From positions 20,417-84,416 of the forward strand of contig VXOR01000073.1 of assembly GCA_009840005.1 (NCBI GenBank): a DNA stretch of 64,000 nucleotides, given 5' to 3'. This DNA comes from Gemmatimonadota bacterium. GTDB taxonomy: Bacteria; Latescibacterota; UBA2968; UBA8231. Each line of letters begins with the position of its first letter. Positions within the stretch are counted from its first letter, which is position 1. The notes beneath the pieces are model-generated. The model made no database searches, was not told the origin of the DNA, and saw only the letters and a program-made list of their open reading frames with translations. Shown here piece by piece: positions 49,693 to 58,904 of this stretch. The position numbers were made by a program, and so were the translations under genes.

Positions 49693-49782
49693 GATATTTG
49701 CTCTGCTAAAAATTAAAGGCGTCGGATATGAACGCTTACTTTGCGCCTTCGATTGCAACTCGATTTTGTCGCGGTCTTGGTC

Positions 49783-49890
49783 ATAGCCTTCGACGCCGAA
49801 GCGGCGATAGGTCTCGCCCGTATCCAGCACAATCGGCATGGTGTAGCCGTGTTCGGCGACAAAATTGACCCGCAAAGCGCGACTATGTGA
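49783..49890 (-). pseudogene. Remnant of a TlpA/AhpC-type redoxin
   Basis: Upstream of the sulfatase and in frame with it, the minus strand reads VNFVAEHGYTMPIVLDTGET then YRRFGVEGY, which is the thioredoxin-fold stretch preceding the cis-Pro in TlpA-like proteins. It is cut off at both ends (no CxxC, no cis-Pro). The following residues to the sulfatase ATG look random. It is a truncated relic, next to the terminator of the M16C peptidase gene. Confidence 0.6.
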
Positions 49891-49900
49891 ACCGCCAAAA

Positions 49901-49929
49901 TAAAAAAACCGCCTAGTTGCCTAGGCGGT
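49901..49929 (-). terminator. Rho-independent terminator of the M16C peptidase gene
   Basis: On the minus strand ACCGCCTAG, loop GCAA, CTAGGCGGT, then TTTTTTT. It lies about 30 bases after the peptidase stop at 49960 and before the sulfatase transcript. Confidence 0.92.
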
Positions 49930-49959
49930 CGCGCAAATAGTTTTTCCGCTAGTCGAAAT

Positions 49960-52896
49960 TCACAGCACCTTGATCGGCGTCAGCCAATCCTCACGCGCAG
50001 CCGAAGCCGCGGCAATCGCATCTGCCGACCCCAGCACCGCGACTCGGCCCGCTGCGCCGACTTGGTCCAGCACGGCGGCAAAATCGGCAAAGTGCTCGGC
50101 CTTGGTGCCCAAGACTTGGTCGCGCATTTGCTGGCGATAGTCGTCGTCGATGCCAGTCAGGTAGCGCACCAGCGAGGCGTAGCCCTTGGCGTCGGGGAGT
50201 TGGTAGGCGTCGATGTCGCCGATGGTGCCGATGATGGCCTTGGTCAGCTCGTCGTGGCTGATTGGATAGTCGCGCAAGAAGGAGCCGCTCTGGTCGTACA
50301 CCTGTAGCGTCTCCAGCAGGTTGGGGTCGCGGTACGACGCGTACGCGAATACGCCGGTAAACGGGTCGAGGGAGCAAAAAGCCCCGTAGGCCCCGCCTTG
50401 GACGCGCACTCGATCCCAGAGCCAAGTGGTGGCCAAGTAGCGCGTGATGACAGCCGACGACCCGTCTAATTCGTAGCCGAGCGCGAAGAGATTGGCCGCC
50501 TTACCCACGTAGTTGACTTGGGCGGGAACGGTCAGGCCCTCGTCGGCCGCGGTTAGGCTCGGCGTCCAAGCTGCGGGCGAGTGCGCCTCTTGCGGCAACT
50601 CGCGCAACAGTTCCGCTAGGCTTTGGTCGCAGGCAGCGCGGTCGCCGCCGGCCACGGTTGCGTTGCACAGCATACCCGGCCGGTTGACCAGCAGGGCGCG
50701 GATCTGCTCCAGCCGCGCCTGCACCGCTGGCCAGTCGCTGCGGATATCTTCGATGAGCTGCCGCAAGAAGAACAGATAGCTCAAGCCGCGCATCTGCTCT
50801 GCGAGCCAACCAGTCTCGTCGAATTGCGCGCGCAGCCGCGTCAATACCACTCGGTGCCCGCCCGGCACTAGCCCGGCCTCTGCACTGGCCCGCTCTTCTA
50901 AGGCCATCTGCAAGAAGCGCTCGCGGTCGTCGAGGCGGCCCTCTAGCAGCACGTCGCGCACAATAGCCGTCAGGTCGGCGACCCGTTCGGCCATGGCCTT
51001 GCCGCGCAAAAAGAGGTACGCTGCGGCCGGCCCGCCGCTGGGGCGCGGCCCCACCAGCGAGTGGGCACTCAGGCCGCCGGTCTGGCTGCCGATCCGCTGT
51101 TGCAGTTCGACGAAGCTCATGCGCTTGGTGCCCATCTCCAGCAGGGCGCGCCCAAAGAGCGGGATATAGGGCACAAGCTTTTGGGGCAGCACCCGCAGGT
51201 CGCAGCCCACGTCGAGATAGGCGATGCCATTGGTGAAGAGATCGTGGTGGAGCACCGGCACTTCAGCGATTTGATCCTCTTGCCGAGGCACGGTTTTGAT
51301 CGCTGGGTCGAGGTCGCTCAATTGCAGGCGGGGCAATTTGGCCAGATTCTCGGGCGCGTCGGGTTGCTCTTGTAGGTGCTTGAGTTTTTGGGTAGATGCG
51401 ACTAGTTCCTCTAAATCCGCATGGCTCAGGTGCGCCCGGGCCGCTGCTAGGCGTGCGGTCTCTTCCTCCTCCTGTCGCGTCCCCAACTCGGCGTCGGGCT
51501 GGAGAACCACGGTCGTGCGGTGTGAGTTGTCTAAGAGGTGGCGTTGGATCAGCCCTTCTAGATAGCGGTCGTCCGCCGCTAGCTTGGCCTTGAGTGCGGC
51601 GAAGGAGTCGGCAAAGCGCAAGGGCGTGAAGGGGTCGCGGTCGTAGAGCCAGTCGGTCAACAGCCGCAGCATCAGTCCTAGGCCGCGCGGAAAAGACCCG
51701 GTGTTGTTTTCTCGGAACCGGAACTCCGCGGTGTGCAGCGCGGCCGCGACCATCCCTTGGTCGATCCCGCCGTCCGCCAAGTCGCCGAGGTGCTGCAAGA
51801 TCAGGGCTTCGACTGCATCGACATCAGCCTGTTGCACGCCCTTCAGGCCGACGCTGAAGAACATCTGCGCCAATTCGACCTCCAGCCCACTGCCGGTCAA
51901 ATCCTCGCCCAGCCCGGAGTCGATCAGGGCCTTGCGTAGCGGGGATCCTGGAGTGCCAAGCAGCGCGTGTTCGAGCACTTGGAGGGCACGGCGCTCGTCG
52001 GCGTCAATCGCGACTTCGGCGAGCTCAGTCGAGTCGTCTTGCAACAGCCAAGTGAGCGCGACAAAGTACTTTGGCTCCTCGACCGCGTCTGGATTGACTA
52101 CATAGGGAAATTGCTGCCGCTTGGGCGCGGCAAAGCGCGGCTGGGTGCCGATGGTCGAGTCAACGGAATGCGCCTCGTAGGCGCTTAGATAGTCGTGCAA
52201 CAGCGCGAGGCGCTGCTGGGGGTCGTCGTCGCCGTAGAAGTAGATGCGGGCGTTGGATGGATGGTAAAAGTCGTCGTGGAAGCGCTTGAACTGGTCGAAG
52301 GTGAGGGCCGGGATGTGGCGCGGGTCGCCGCCGGAATCCACGCCGTAGGTGGTGTCGGGGAAGATGGATTGCTGGATGCGCTCGCCTAGGATGCGCTCGG
52401 GATCGGAATACGCGCCTTTCATTTCGTTGAAGACCACGCCTTTGTAGCGCAGCGGGTCGTTAGGGTCTTCTAGCTCGTAGTGCCAGCCTTCCTGTTGCAG
52501 GACTTCCGGCGTCAGCCGCGGGTAGAATACGGCGTCGAGGTACACGTCGATCAGGTTGTAGAAATCCTGCAAATTGGTGCTGGCAACCGGATAGCAGGTT
52601 TTGTCTGGATAGGTGAAGGCGTTGAGGAAGGTGTTGAGCGAGCCTTTGATCAGCTCGACAAACGGCTCCTTGACCGGGTACTTGCGCGAGCCGCACAGCA
52701 CGGAGTGTTCGAGGATATGGGCAATGCCGGTCGAGTCGGTCGGCGGGGTGCGGAAGTTGATGCCAAAGACCTTGTTTTCGTCGTCGTTGATCAGCGAGAC
52801 GATCTCGCAGCCGGTGCGGTGCCGGTAGAGCAAGGCGCGGGTGTTGAGCTCGGGAATTTCTTCGTCGCGCAGCAGTTCAAAATCGCGGCGATCCAT
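49960..52896 (-). CDS. M16C metallopeptidase, presequence-protease (PreP)-like
   Basis: 978 residues from ATG 52896, preceded by AGGAG. Clamshell M16 peptidase: zinc motif HILEH (H60, E63, H64), distal Glu in FVELIKGSLNTFLNAFTYPDKT, four alpha/beta repeats to the C-terminus, with DVGCDLRVLPQKLVPYIPLF. PreP-type enzymes degrade short unstructured peptides (targeting peptides in organelles; oligopeptides in bacteria). No signal peptide, so cytosolic or, in some lineages, periplasmic. Terminator just downstream. Length and motifs are typical; the assignment is secure. Confidence 0.94.
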   Translation of the reverse strand: MDRRDFELLRDEEIPELNTRALLYRHRTGCEIVSLINDDENKVFGINFRTPPTDSTGIAHILEHSVLCGSRKYPVKEPFVELIKGSLNTFLNAFTYPDKTCYPVASTNLQDFYNLIDVYLDAVFYPRLTPEVLQQEGWHYELEDPNDPLRYKGVVFNEMKGAYSDPERILGERIQQSIFPDTTYGVDSGGDPRHIPALTFDQFKRFHDDFYHPSNARIYFYGDDDPQQRLALLHDYLSAYEAHSVDSTIGTQPRFAAPKRQQFPYVVNPDAVEEPKYFVALTWLLQDDSTELAEVAIDADERRALQVLEHALLGTPGSPLRKALIDSGLGEDLTGSGLEVELAQMFFSVGLKGVQQADVDAVEALILQHLGDLADGGIDQGMVAAALHTAEFRFRENNTGSFPRGLGLMLRLLTDWLYDRDPFTPLRFADSFAALKAKLAADDRYLEGLIQRHLLDNSHRTTVVLQPDAELGTRQEEEETARLAAARAHLSHADLEELVASTQKLKHLQEQPDAPENLAKLPRLQLSDLDPAIKTVPRQEDQIAEVPVLHHDLFTNGIAYLDVGCDLRVLPQKLVPYIPLFGRALLEMGTKRMSFVELQQRIGSQTGGLSAHSLVGPRPSGGPAAAYLFLRGKAMAERVADLTAIVRDVLLEGRLDDRERFLQMALEERASAEAGLVPGGHRVVLTRLRAQFDETGWLAEQMRGLSYLFFLRQLIEDIRSDWPAVQARLEQIRALLVNRPGMLCNATVAGGDRAACDQSLAELLRELPQEAHSPAAWTPSLTAADEGLTVPAQVNYVGKAANLFALGYELDGSSAVITRYLATTWLWDRVRVQGGAYGAFCSLDPFTGVFAYASYRDPNLLETLQVYDQSGSFLRDYPISHDELTKAIIGTIGDIDAYQLPDAKGYASLVRYLTGIDDDYRQQMRDQVLGTKAEHFADFAAVLDQVGAAGRVAVLGSADAIAAASAAREDWLTPIKVL

Positions 52897-52970
52897 GGGG
52901 TCTCCTTTGTGGTGTATAGCGAAAAAGCTAGCGGGCAAACATATTGGCGGGGCGGATTCTAGTCAAAAGA

Positions 52971-53069
52971 TAGTGATCAGTGATCAGTGGCCAGTGGTTA
53001 GCCCACACACCGCCGCCCTATGGGGGAGGAAAGGGGGCTGGCCACTGGCCACTAGCCACTGACCACTGG
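52971..53069. repeat. GTGGCCAGTGG-type inverted repeat patch (second copy of the family at 289-483)
   Basis: TAGTGATCAGTGATCAGTGG and CCAGTGGTTAGCCC are mirrored by CTGGCCACTGGCCACTAGCC and ACTGACCACTGG about 30 bases later, the same vocabulary as at 289-483. It lies between the M16C peptidase and anmK and supplies the last few codons of anmK (PVVSG and stop). A dispersed low-complexity palindromic element; probably inserted or expanded near gene ends. Confidence 0.8.
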
Positions 53070-54218
53070 TCCCGGCAGGGCGATTTTGCCGAGGACGACT
53101 GGGCACTGGGCGCGGGTGACGGCTGGGATATTGCCGGGGCGGCCCATCAGCGTCTCGTTGGCGAGGACCGCGAAGGAAAGGGCCTCGCGCGCGTCTGGAT
53201 CGACGCCTAGGTCGGCTAGCGACTGCACGGCTAGCTCCGGCAGGGCGTGTTGCAACCCGGTCATAATGCGCGGATTGTGGACGCCGCCGCCGCCGACCCA
53301 GAGTTTGGCGAACTCCCTAGGGCAGAAGCGGCGAATGCCCTCGGCAATGGATTGCACGGTAAAGGCGGTCAGCGTGGCGATCAGGTCGGAGTCGCGCCAC
53401 GTGCCGCGGCGGAGAATGTCCGCGAGGAAAGGCTCGCCAAATTCCTCGCGCCCCGTGGATTTGGGCGGCTCGCGCTGCAAGAAGCTGTGGCGCATCAGCT
53501 CGGCCAACAGGGCTTCATCAATACGCCCTCGCGCCGCTCGTGCGCCCCCGCGATCGAAGTGCTCGCGCCCCTCGGTGCAGTGTGCCACAGCCGCGTCGAT
53601 GAGCATGTTGCCTGGCCCTAGGTCAAAGGCCCGCACTGCGCTGGCATCGGCGTTGGGCGGCAGGGCCGTGATGTTGGCGATCCCGCCGATATTGAGTAGC
53701 AGACGCCCTTCGTGCCCGGCAAAGAGCAGGTGATCCACTAGGGGCACCAGCGGTGCGCCCTCGCCGCCAACGGCCATGTCGGCCGCGCGAAAGTCCGCAA
53801 TGGTCACCGCGCCCGTGCGCGCGGCAATGACGGCGGGCTCGCCAATCTGCAAGGTGGCTCCGCTAGCGGGCAGATGGCGCACGGTTTGCCCGTGCGAGCC
53901 GATCAGGTCGATGGATTCGGGACGGAGGTTGGCCTGCTCGGCTGCGGCTAGAGCCGCTGTGGCAAACGCCTCGCCGAGGGCAAAGTTGACCCGGCACAGC
54001 GCGTCGAGCGACGCATCCTCGGCGAAGAGGCCGAATACCTCGCGCCGCAAGTCGCTGGGCAGTGGCGTGGTGTTAAAGGCCAAGACTTCGTAGCGCGTGG
54101 ATTCGCCACAGCCCCACAAATCGACCAGCACGGCGTCGATTCCGTCGGCCGAGGTGCCGGACATCAGCCCTACGATCCGCCGCCGCTCTTTGGCGGCCAG
54201 TTCAGCTAGCCGACGCAT
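53052..54218 (-). CDS. anmK: Anhydro-N-acetylmuramic acid kinase
   Basis: 388 residues from ATG 54218 (a TTG 8 codons earlier is possible). Phosphorylates and opens anhydroMurNAc to MurNAc-6-phosphate in peptidoglycan recycling. Visible: GLMSGTSADGIDAVLVDL (ATP-site start), GSHGQTVRHLP, ADFRAADMAVGGEGAPLVPLVD (catalytic Asp region), LNIGGIANITALP and FDLGPGNMLID. The 3' end lies in the repeat patch at 52971-53069, which provides the final residues; the C-terminus ALPGPVVSG may be altered by it. No other recycling genes adjoin. Confidence 0.94.
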   Translation of the reverse strand: MRRLAELAAKERRRIVGLMSGTSADGIDAVLVDLWGCGESTRYEVLAFNTTPLPSDLRREVFGLFAEDASLDALCRVNFALGEAFATAALAAAEQANLRPESIDLIGSHGQTVRHLPASGATLQIGEPAVIAARTGAVTIADFRAADMAVGGEGAPLVPLVDHLLFAGHEGRLLLNIGGIANITALPPNADASAVRAFDLGPGNMLIDAAVAHCTEGREHFDRGGARAARGRIDEALLAELMRHSFLQREPPKSTGREEFGEPFLADILRRGTWRDSDLIATLTAFTVQSIAEGIRRFCPREFAKLWVGGGGVHNPRIMTGLQHALPELAVQSLADLGVDPDAREALSFAVLANETLMGRPGNIPAVTRAQCPVVLGKIALPGPVVSG

Positions 54219-54354
54219 GGCGGCGAATCCAAGGTCGGCCAATAGTCGCGTTGGTCATCCTGTAGCAGCCCTAAATGACTTGAACGATTCGAGATGCAGA
54301 TCGTCTTGTTTCTACCATTCTGCGTCCATCTGCGCCCATCTGCGGATTACCTTA

Positions 54355-55458
54355 TCAGTGCCGGTCGCGGGCCGAGTGCAGGTAGTAGGAGACGACCTGC
54401 CCGCGGCCGTCGATGACGTGCACGCCCGGGTAGCGAATCGTCGTTGGACACACGTGCCAAGGCACGGCGAGGAGGTAGGCACCGACTTCGGGTTGAGGAC
54501 CAGACCAGGAGAAGACGCCGTGTTCCTCGTTTTGCCTAGTCAGCTCGGCCTGTGGGTTCTGCAAGAGCTTGGCCCGGGTCGCCAAGGGCCCATCGTCGCT
54601 GATGGCCTTGGTGCCCAAGTCCGTGGTAAGCGTCTGGTGCTCGGGATAGCGGTCGACCACTTGCGTCAGGACGAGGGCCGCCCATTTGAAGGGCAGCTCG
54701 GCCATTTTGCTGCCGTATCCAGCATCCCAGTACACGCAGGTGCCTGGAGAGCCGTACATCCCCTCGGTGCGGGCGTAGTACAAAGAGGAAAAGGAGCCAC
54801 CGCCGACGACTCGGGGCACGGCCAAACCCTCGTCTTCGAGGGCTACTTTTAGGCGTTGGGCATCGCGGATGTGCCGCTCGGCCGCTGCTTGGCGCGCCTT
54901 AGGCTCGGAGAGGTTATCGTGCCCGTCGTACAGGTGCAGCCCGCCCGGCGACAGGTGGGGGTGTTGTGCGACTTGACGGTAGAGGTCGAGGGCCGCGTCC
55001 AAGGGGGCACCGGTGCGGAACATGCCTACGTTGAGGTCGATCATCACCCGCAGCGTTTGCTGCTGCTCTTGGGCTACGTCGCCCAAGACCTGCACGTGCA
55101 CAGGTGCGCTGGCAATCGCGCTAATGGTCGCCTCTCTTTGCGCCAACGCGGCAAAGCGCTGCACTTTGCTTTTTTGCACCAGTGGATAGGACAGGATGGC
55201 TTCCTGTGCGCCGGCGTCGAGGGCCATTTCCAGTTCCTTAAGCGTGGCGCATTTGAACCCGGCGACGCCGGACGCGAGTTGTTTGCGCGTTACGTCGATG
55301 GACTTGTGGGTCTTGACGTGGACGAACAGGTGCTCGCTGCCGCCGGCTAGTTCGCCGACTGCTTTTATGTTGTGGTCGAGCTGATCGGCAAAGACCAGCA
55401 TGGCTGGCGTCTCGATGCCGTCCGGCTCGGCGACTTTGTATTCTCCTATTTCGATCAT
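54355..55458 (-). CDS. D-threonine aldolase/D-serine dehydratase-like PLP enzyme (alanine-racemase-fold)
   Basis: 367 residues. Fold type III PLP TIM barrel: TPAMLVFADQLDHNIKAV, Schiff-base Lys in HVKTHKS (about residue 49), GLHLYDGHDN, GGGSFSS and C-terminal D-serine-dehydratase-like metal motif VPWHVCPTTIRYPG (His and Cys). Matches D-TA/DSD1 relatives that cleave or deaminate beta-hydroxy D-amino acids. Cytosolic. The ATG at 55458 has GGAG about 6 bases upstream (ATAGGAGAATAC). Alone between anmK and a divergent AAA/nuclease gene. Confidence 0.87.
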   Translation of the reverse strand: MIEIGEYKVAEPDGIETPAMLVFADQLDHNIKAVGELAGGSEHLFVHVKTHKSIDVTRKQLASGVAGFKCATLKELEMALDAGAQEAILSYPLVQKSKVQRFAALAQREATISAIASAPVHVQVLGDVAQEQQQTLRVMIDLNVGMFRTGAPLDAALDLYRQVAQHPHLSPGGLHLYDGHDNLSEPKARQAAAERHIRDAQRLKVALEDEGLAVPRVVGGGSFSSLYYARTEGMYGSPGTCVYWDAGYGSKMAELPFKWAALVLTQVVDRYPEHQTLTTDLGTKAISDDGPLATRAKLLQNPQAELTRQNEEHGVFSWSGPQPEVGAYLLAVPWHVCPTTIRYPGVHVIDGRGQVVSYYLHSARDRH

Positions 55459-55640
55459 ACTTTACTAGTGGGTTGAGGTGATAGGCTCTGGCTCGCAGCC
55501 GAAAGTAGCGCACATCGCTTATTTGGGCAACTTTCTCTATTTTGTTTCCTAATTGTTTGGTTGGAGAGAATCCCATGGCCGAGTTTGACCGTGTTTCCAA
55601 TCGCTTTTTTGACGACGAAACGGAGCAGCCCTGAATCACC

Positions 55641-57401
55641 ATGTCAGCATCCTATCCGCGCATTCCCTACGGCGAAGCCGATTTCAAGCGCATCCGTATC
55701 AACGGCTGGCTCTACGTCGATAAAACGCGCTTTGTTCACGCGCTCGAAGAAGAACGCTACGCCTTTTTTATTCGCCCGCGCCGCTTTGGCAAGTCCTGTT
55801 GGATATCGCTTTTGGACAACTACTACGACCGCACCCGCGCCGACGCCTTTGAGGCGGTCTTCGGCGGCACCCACTTGGGGCGACAGCCGACGGCTGATCG
55901 CCATCGCTACGTGGTGCTGCGCTTCAACTTTTCGGCCTTTGACGACACCTTGGACACCTTGCGGGAACGGTTTGAAGAGTACTGTCAAATGGTGGTTCGG
56001 TACGCGCTGGGGCGCAATGGAGACTTGTTTCCCGAAACGGTGCGGCAGCACATCTGCGCACGGCCCTCGGTCACGGGGCAACTCAACGAATTGTTCCTGT
56101 ACGCCAACGATCACGGCATTCCGCTGTACGTGCTCATCGACGAGTACGACAACTTCGCCAACACGGTGCTGGCACATCACGGGGAGGAGGCGTATCAGGC
56201 GTTCACCCACGGCGGCGGCTTCTATCGCAATTTCTTCGCCACGCTCAAGGATGGGGCCGGGTACAGCGACGGCGGTTTGGAGCGGTTGTTCATCACTGGG
56301 GTGTCGCCAATTACTATGGACGACGTCACCAGCGGCTTCAACATCGGCAGGAACATCAGTTTGCGCCCAGAGTTCAACGATATGCTCGGCTTCACCGAGG
56401 AAGAGGTGCGAACTCTGCTGGAAATGTACCGCGACTGCGGCGCATTCAACCAAGACGTAGAAGGTGCGCTGGCGGTGATGCGCGAGTGGTACAACGGCTA
56501 TCGGTTCGCCGAGGAAGCCGAAGGCGTCCTCTACAACACCGACATGGTGCTCTATTTCCTCGCCGAATCCATGCCGAACAAAAGAGCACCGCGCGAGTTG
56601 ATCGACACCAACGTGCGGATTGACTACGGCAAGCTGCGCCACCTGCTGACAGTCAACCGCCAACTCAACGGCAACTTCGATCTGCTGCGCCGCATCATCG
56701 GCGAGCAGGCCGCCGACAGCACGATCCAACTCAGCTTTCCTTTGGAGCGACTGAATCGGCGCGAAAACTTTCTGTCGCTGCTGCACTACTTCGGTCTGCT
56801 CAGCATCCACGCCATAGCGCACGGCGTCCCCCGGTTGGGCATTCCCAATCAAACGGTCAAGCGGCTGATGTATGGCTACCTGCGCGATGCTTACGACGAC
56901 GTGGGGGTATTTTCAGTCGATGTGTACACTTTCTCCCGCCTGATGCGGCAGATGGCGTTCGATGGCGCGTGGCAGCCCGTGTTGGACTTTTTGCGCGATG
57001 CCTTGGTCGAACAAACCGGCATCCGCGACTACATGGATGGCGAAAAGGTCGTACATGGTTTTGTCGCCGCGTATTTGAGCTTGGTCGATCAGTTTCTGCT
57101 GCACTCGGAGTACGAACTGAACAAGGGGTATGCCGACCTCTACTTGGAGCCGTTTGTGGCGCAGTATCCCGATGTGGGATATGGCTACGTACTCGAACTG
57201 AAGTATCTCAAGCGCAGCGAGGCGGCGGACGACGCCGTAGTGGCCGCTAAGGTGCAGGAGGCGGTGGAGCAACTCCGGGGCTACTTAGCCGATCCGGCGC
57301 TGCGGAGCCGCTACCCATCGGTGCAGCACATTGGCTTGGCGGTGGTGTTGCACGGCTGGGAGTTGGTCGCCTACGAGGCAGTAGAAGACGCTAGTGTTTA
57401 A
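55641..57401 (+). CDS. AAA-ATPase-like plus PD-(D/E)XK nuclease domain protein
   Basis: 586 residues. N-terminal AAA_ATPase-like domain (PF09820 type) with RIPYGEADFKRIRINGWLYVDKT and the P-loop-like RPRRFGKS (residues 46-52), a middle helical region, and a C-terminal nuclease domain (PF08011/PDDEXK_9 type) with GYADLYLEPF and VLELKYLKRSE, which carries the D...ExK pattern. Such pairs are common, often as multiple paralogues, in gut and environmental bacteria; a defence or mobile-element role is suspected but unproven. ATG at 55641; nothing operonic on either side. G+C-rich like the host, so well adapted. Confidence 0.9.
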   Translation: MSASYPRIPYGEADFKRIRINGWLYVDKTRFVHALEEERYAFFIRPRRFGKSCWISLLDNYYDRTRADAFEAVFGGTHLGRQPTADRHRYVVLRFNFSAFDDTLDTLRERFEEYCQMVVRYALGRNGDLFPETVRQHICARPSVTGQLNELFLYANDHGIPLYVLIDEYDNFANTVLAHHGEEAYQAFTHGGGFYRNFFATLKDGAGYSDGGLERLFITGVSPITMDDVTSGFNIGRNISLRPEFNDMLGFTEEEVRTLLEMYRDCGAFNQDVEGALAVMREWYNGYRFAEEAEGVLYNTDMVLYFLAESMPNKRAPRELIDTNVRIDYGKLRHLLTVNRQLNGNFDLLRRIIGEQAADSTIQLSFPLERLNRRENFLSLLHYFGLLSIHAIAHGVPRLGIPNQTVKRLMYGYLRDAYDDVGVFSVDVYTFSRLMRQMAFDGAWQPVLDFLRDALVEQTGIRDYMDGEKVVHGFVAAYLSLVDQFLLHSEYELNKGYADLYLEPFVAQYPDVGYGYVLELKYLKRSEAADDAVVAAKVQEAVEQLRGYLADPALRSRYPSVQHIGLAVVLHGWELVAYEAVEDASV

Positions 57402-57437
57402 TCGACCTTATCACTCTCATCTAAAGGAGACTCGCTA

Positions 57438-58277
57438 ATGCTCAAACTTGGCTGCATGTCCCTCAGCTACAAAGACGAATTTGCCGCGAACAAGCTCGAC
57501 TTGGAGCAGTTTATTGAACGCGCCTACCAGCTCGGCCTCGACGGCATCGACATTCACACGCGCGCTTTTGCCTCGCTCGACCCAGCGTATCTGCGCAGCA
57601 TTCGCATGCAGGCCTTCAGGCGGGGGCTGGCGCTTTCCTATATCGGCGTCAGCTCCAACTTCGGCAAGCCGCAAGACGAGCTAGATGCGGAGGTCGCCAC
57701 CGCCAAGGAGTGGATTGACGTGGCCGCGTTTATGGGGATTCCGCTGGTGCGGGTTTTTGCCGCGTGGATTCCCGCAGGCGAGCGCGAAGAGGATGTGTGG
57801 GCGCGGATGATGCCCTGCTTGGAGGAAGTGGCAGCCCACGGCGAGGAAAAGGGCGTGGTGGTCGGCTTGCACAACCACAATCACGGCTGCGTCACGCGCA
57901 CGGGCAAAGACGTGCGCCGCATTATCGAGGGCGTCAACAATCCCTATTTCTCGCATATCCTCGACACGGGTCAATACGTCGGCTCGCCCGGGGCCTCAGG
58001 CCAGCGCGGGCACGAGGATCCGGCCCTCAACTTTTACGGCAGCATTGAGGAGACCGCACCGTTAGCTGTCCACGTCCGCTGCAAGATATATCGCATCCAA
58101 AGCGGCGTTGAAGAGTGGCTCAACTATCCGCGCATCTTCGAGATTTTGCAGGGGGTCAACTACAATGGCTGGTTGTCAGTGGTGTACGAAGGGCAAGACG
58201 TGGAAGCAGAGGCGACCGCTGTGCCCAAGGCCGTGCGCTACTTGCGCGGCTTGATGGCCGAATACGACGCGGCGTAA
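57438..58277 (+). CDS. Sugar phosphate isomerase/epimerase (xylose-isomerase-like TIM barrel)
   Basis: 279 residues. ATG behind AAAGGAGA. TIM barrel with GIDIHTRAFASLDPAYL, VGLHNHNHGCVTRTGKDV (metal His), HILDTGQYVG (metal Asp), AVHVRCKIYRIQSGVEEWLNYPRI and a late Glu in LSVVYEGQDVEAE. It fits the hydroxypyruvate-isomerase-like or 2-keto-myo-inositol-dehydratase-like group. Third TIM barrel in the window, different from the ones at 1 and 20792. Followed 19 bases later by a GtrA gene. Confidence 0.85.
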   Translation: MLKLGCMSLSYKDEFAANKLDLEQFIERAYQLGLDGIDIHTRAFASLDPAYLRSIRMQAFRRGLALSYIGVSSNFGKPQDELDAEVATAKEWIDVAAFMGIPLVRVFAAWIPAGEREEDVWARMMPCLEEVAAHGEEKGVVVGLHNHNHGCVTRTGKDVRRIIEGVNNPYFSHILDTGQYVGSPGASGQRGHEDPALNFYGSIEETAPLAVHVRCKIYRIQSGVEEWLNYPRIFEILQGVNYNGWLSVVYEGQDVEAEATAVPKAVRYLRGLMAEYDAA

Positions 58278-58296
58278 AAAGCGAGGCCCGCGCAAC

Positions 58297-58704
58297 ATGG
58301 TCGCTGCGTTTGGCACACCCCGCACCTTTGTAAAATTCTGCCTGACTGGCCTCAGCGGGGTGGTCGTCAACTTGGGTTCGTTCCAGCTCCTGCTCGAACT
58401 CGGCGTCCACAAGTATCTGGCCTCGCCCATTGCGATAGAAATTTCGGTTTTTTCGAACTTTTTCATCAACAACTATTGGACCTTTGCCGACCGCGAACTG
58501 AGCAGCCGCAAGCGGAGCCGGGGTTTGCGGTTTCACATTGTGTCGCTGCTGGCCCTTGGGGTGAGTTACTCGACGTTTGTCGTGCTGTCGGAATTGTTGC
58601 CGCAAGTTAATCCGGTGTGGCTGCAAGGATGTGGGATCGCGCCGGGGACGTTGGTCAACTACGTCTTGAATTCCTATTGGACGTTTCGGGAGGAAGGGCG
58701 TTGA
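58297..58704 (+). CDS. GtrA-family membrane protein
   Basis: 135 residues, four membrane segments: FVKFCLTGLSGVVVNLGSFQLLLE, ASPIAIEISVFSNFFINNYWTF, IVSLLALGVSYSTFVVL and LVNYVLNSYWTF. GtrA-like proteins are thought to flip or hold undecaprenyl-phosphate-linked sugars during surface glycan modification. It opens a cluster of membrane glycosyltransferases (58905 onwards), which supports that role. Weak GAGG ribosome site 9 bases ahead of the ATG. Confidence 0.88.
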   Translation: MVAAFGTPRTFVKFCLTGLSGVVVNLGSFQLLLELGVHKYLASPIAIEISVFSNFFINNYWTFADRELSSRKRSRGLRFHIVSLLALGVSYSTFVVLSELLPQVNPVWLQGCGIAPGTLVNYVLNSYWTFREEGR

Positions 58705-58750
58705 TCGGCCTTAATATCTAACTGACTTTACGTACAGACCCGTAGGGATG

Positions 58751-58836
58751 AGATGCTTCGACTCCGCTACGCTGCGCTCAGCATGACAAGGAAAGAAAGC
58801 ACCGGCCACTGTCATGCTGAGCGTAGCGAAGCATCT
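58751..58836. repeat. Inverted repeat AGATGCTTCG...CTCAGCATGACA
   Basis: The left arm AGATGCTTCGACTCCGCTAC followed by GCTGCGCTCAGCATGACA (58751-58788) mirrors TGTCATGCTGAGCGTAGCGA then AGCATCT (58810-58836), with an extra 11 bases in the left arm. This GCTTCG/TGCTGAGCG type of palindrome is a widespread REP/BIME-like dispersed repeat in environmental bacterial genomes. It sits in the 200-base gap between gtrA and the GT22 gene. Confidence 0.85.
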
Positions 58837-58904
58837 CCTACCCAAGAAGCCTCCTGTGCGTAATATCAGTATCTAAGATGAATAAGCACACTAGGAGATA
58901 GCTT

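Noticed and set aside
55644..56852. 402-codon open frame antisense to the AAA/PD-(D/E)XK gene
   Set aside because: Composition (Val, Glu, Gln, His rich) and lack of any family pattern fit a shadow of the G+C-rich coding strand.
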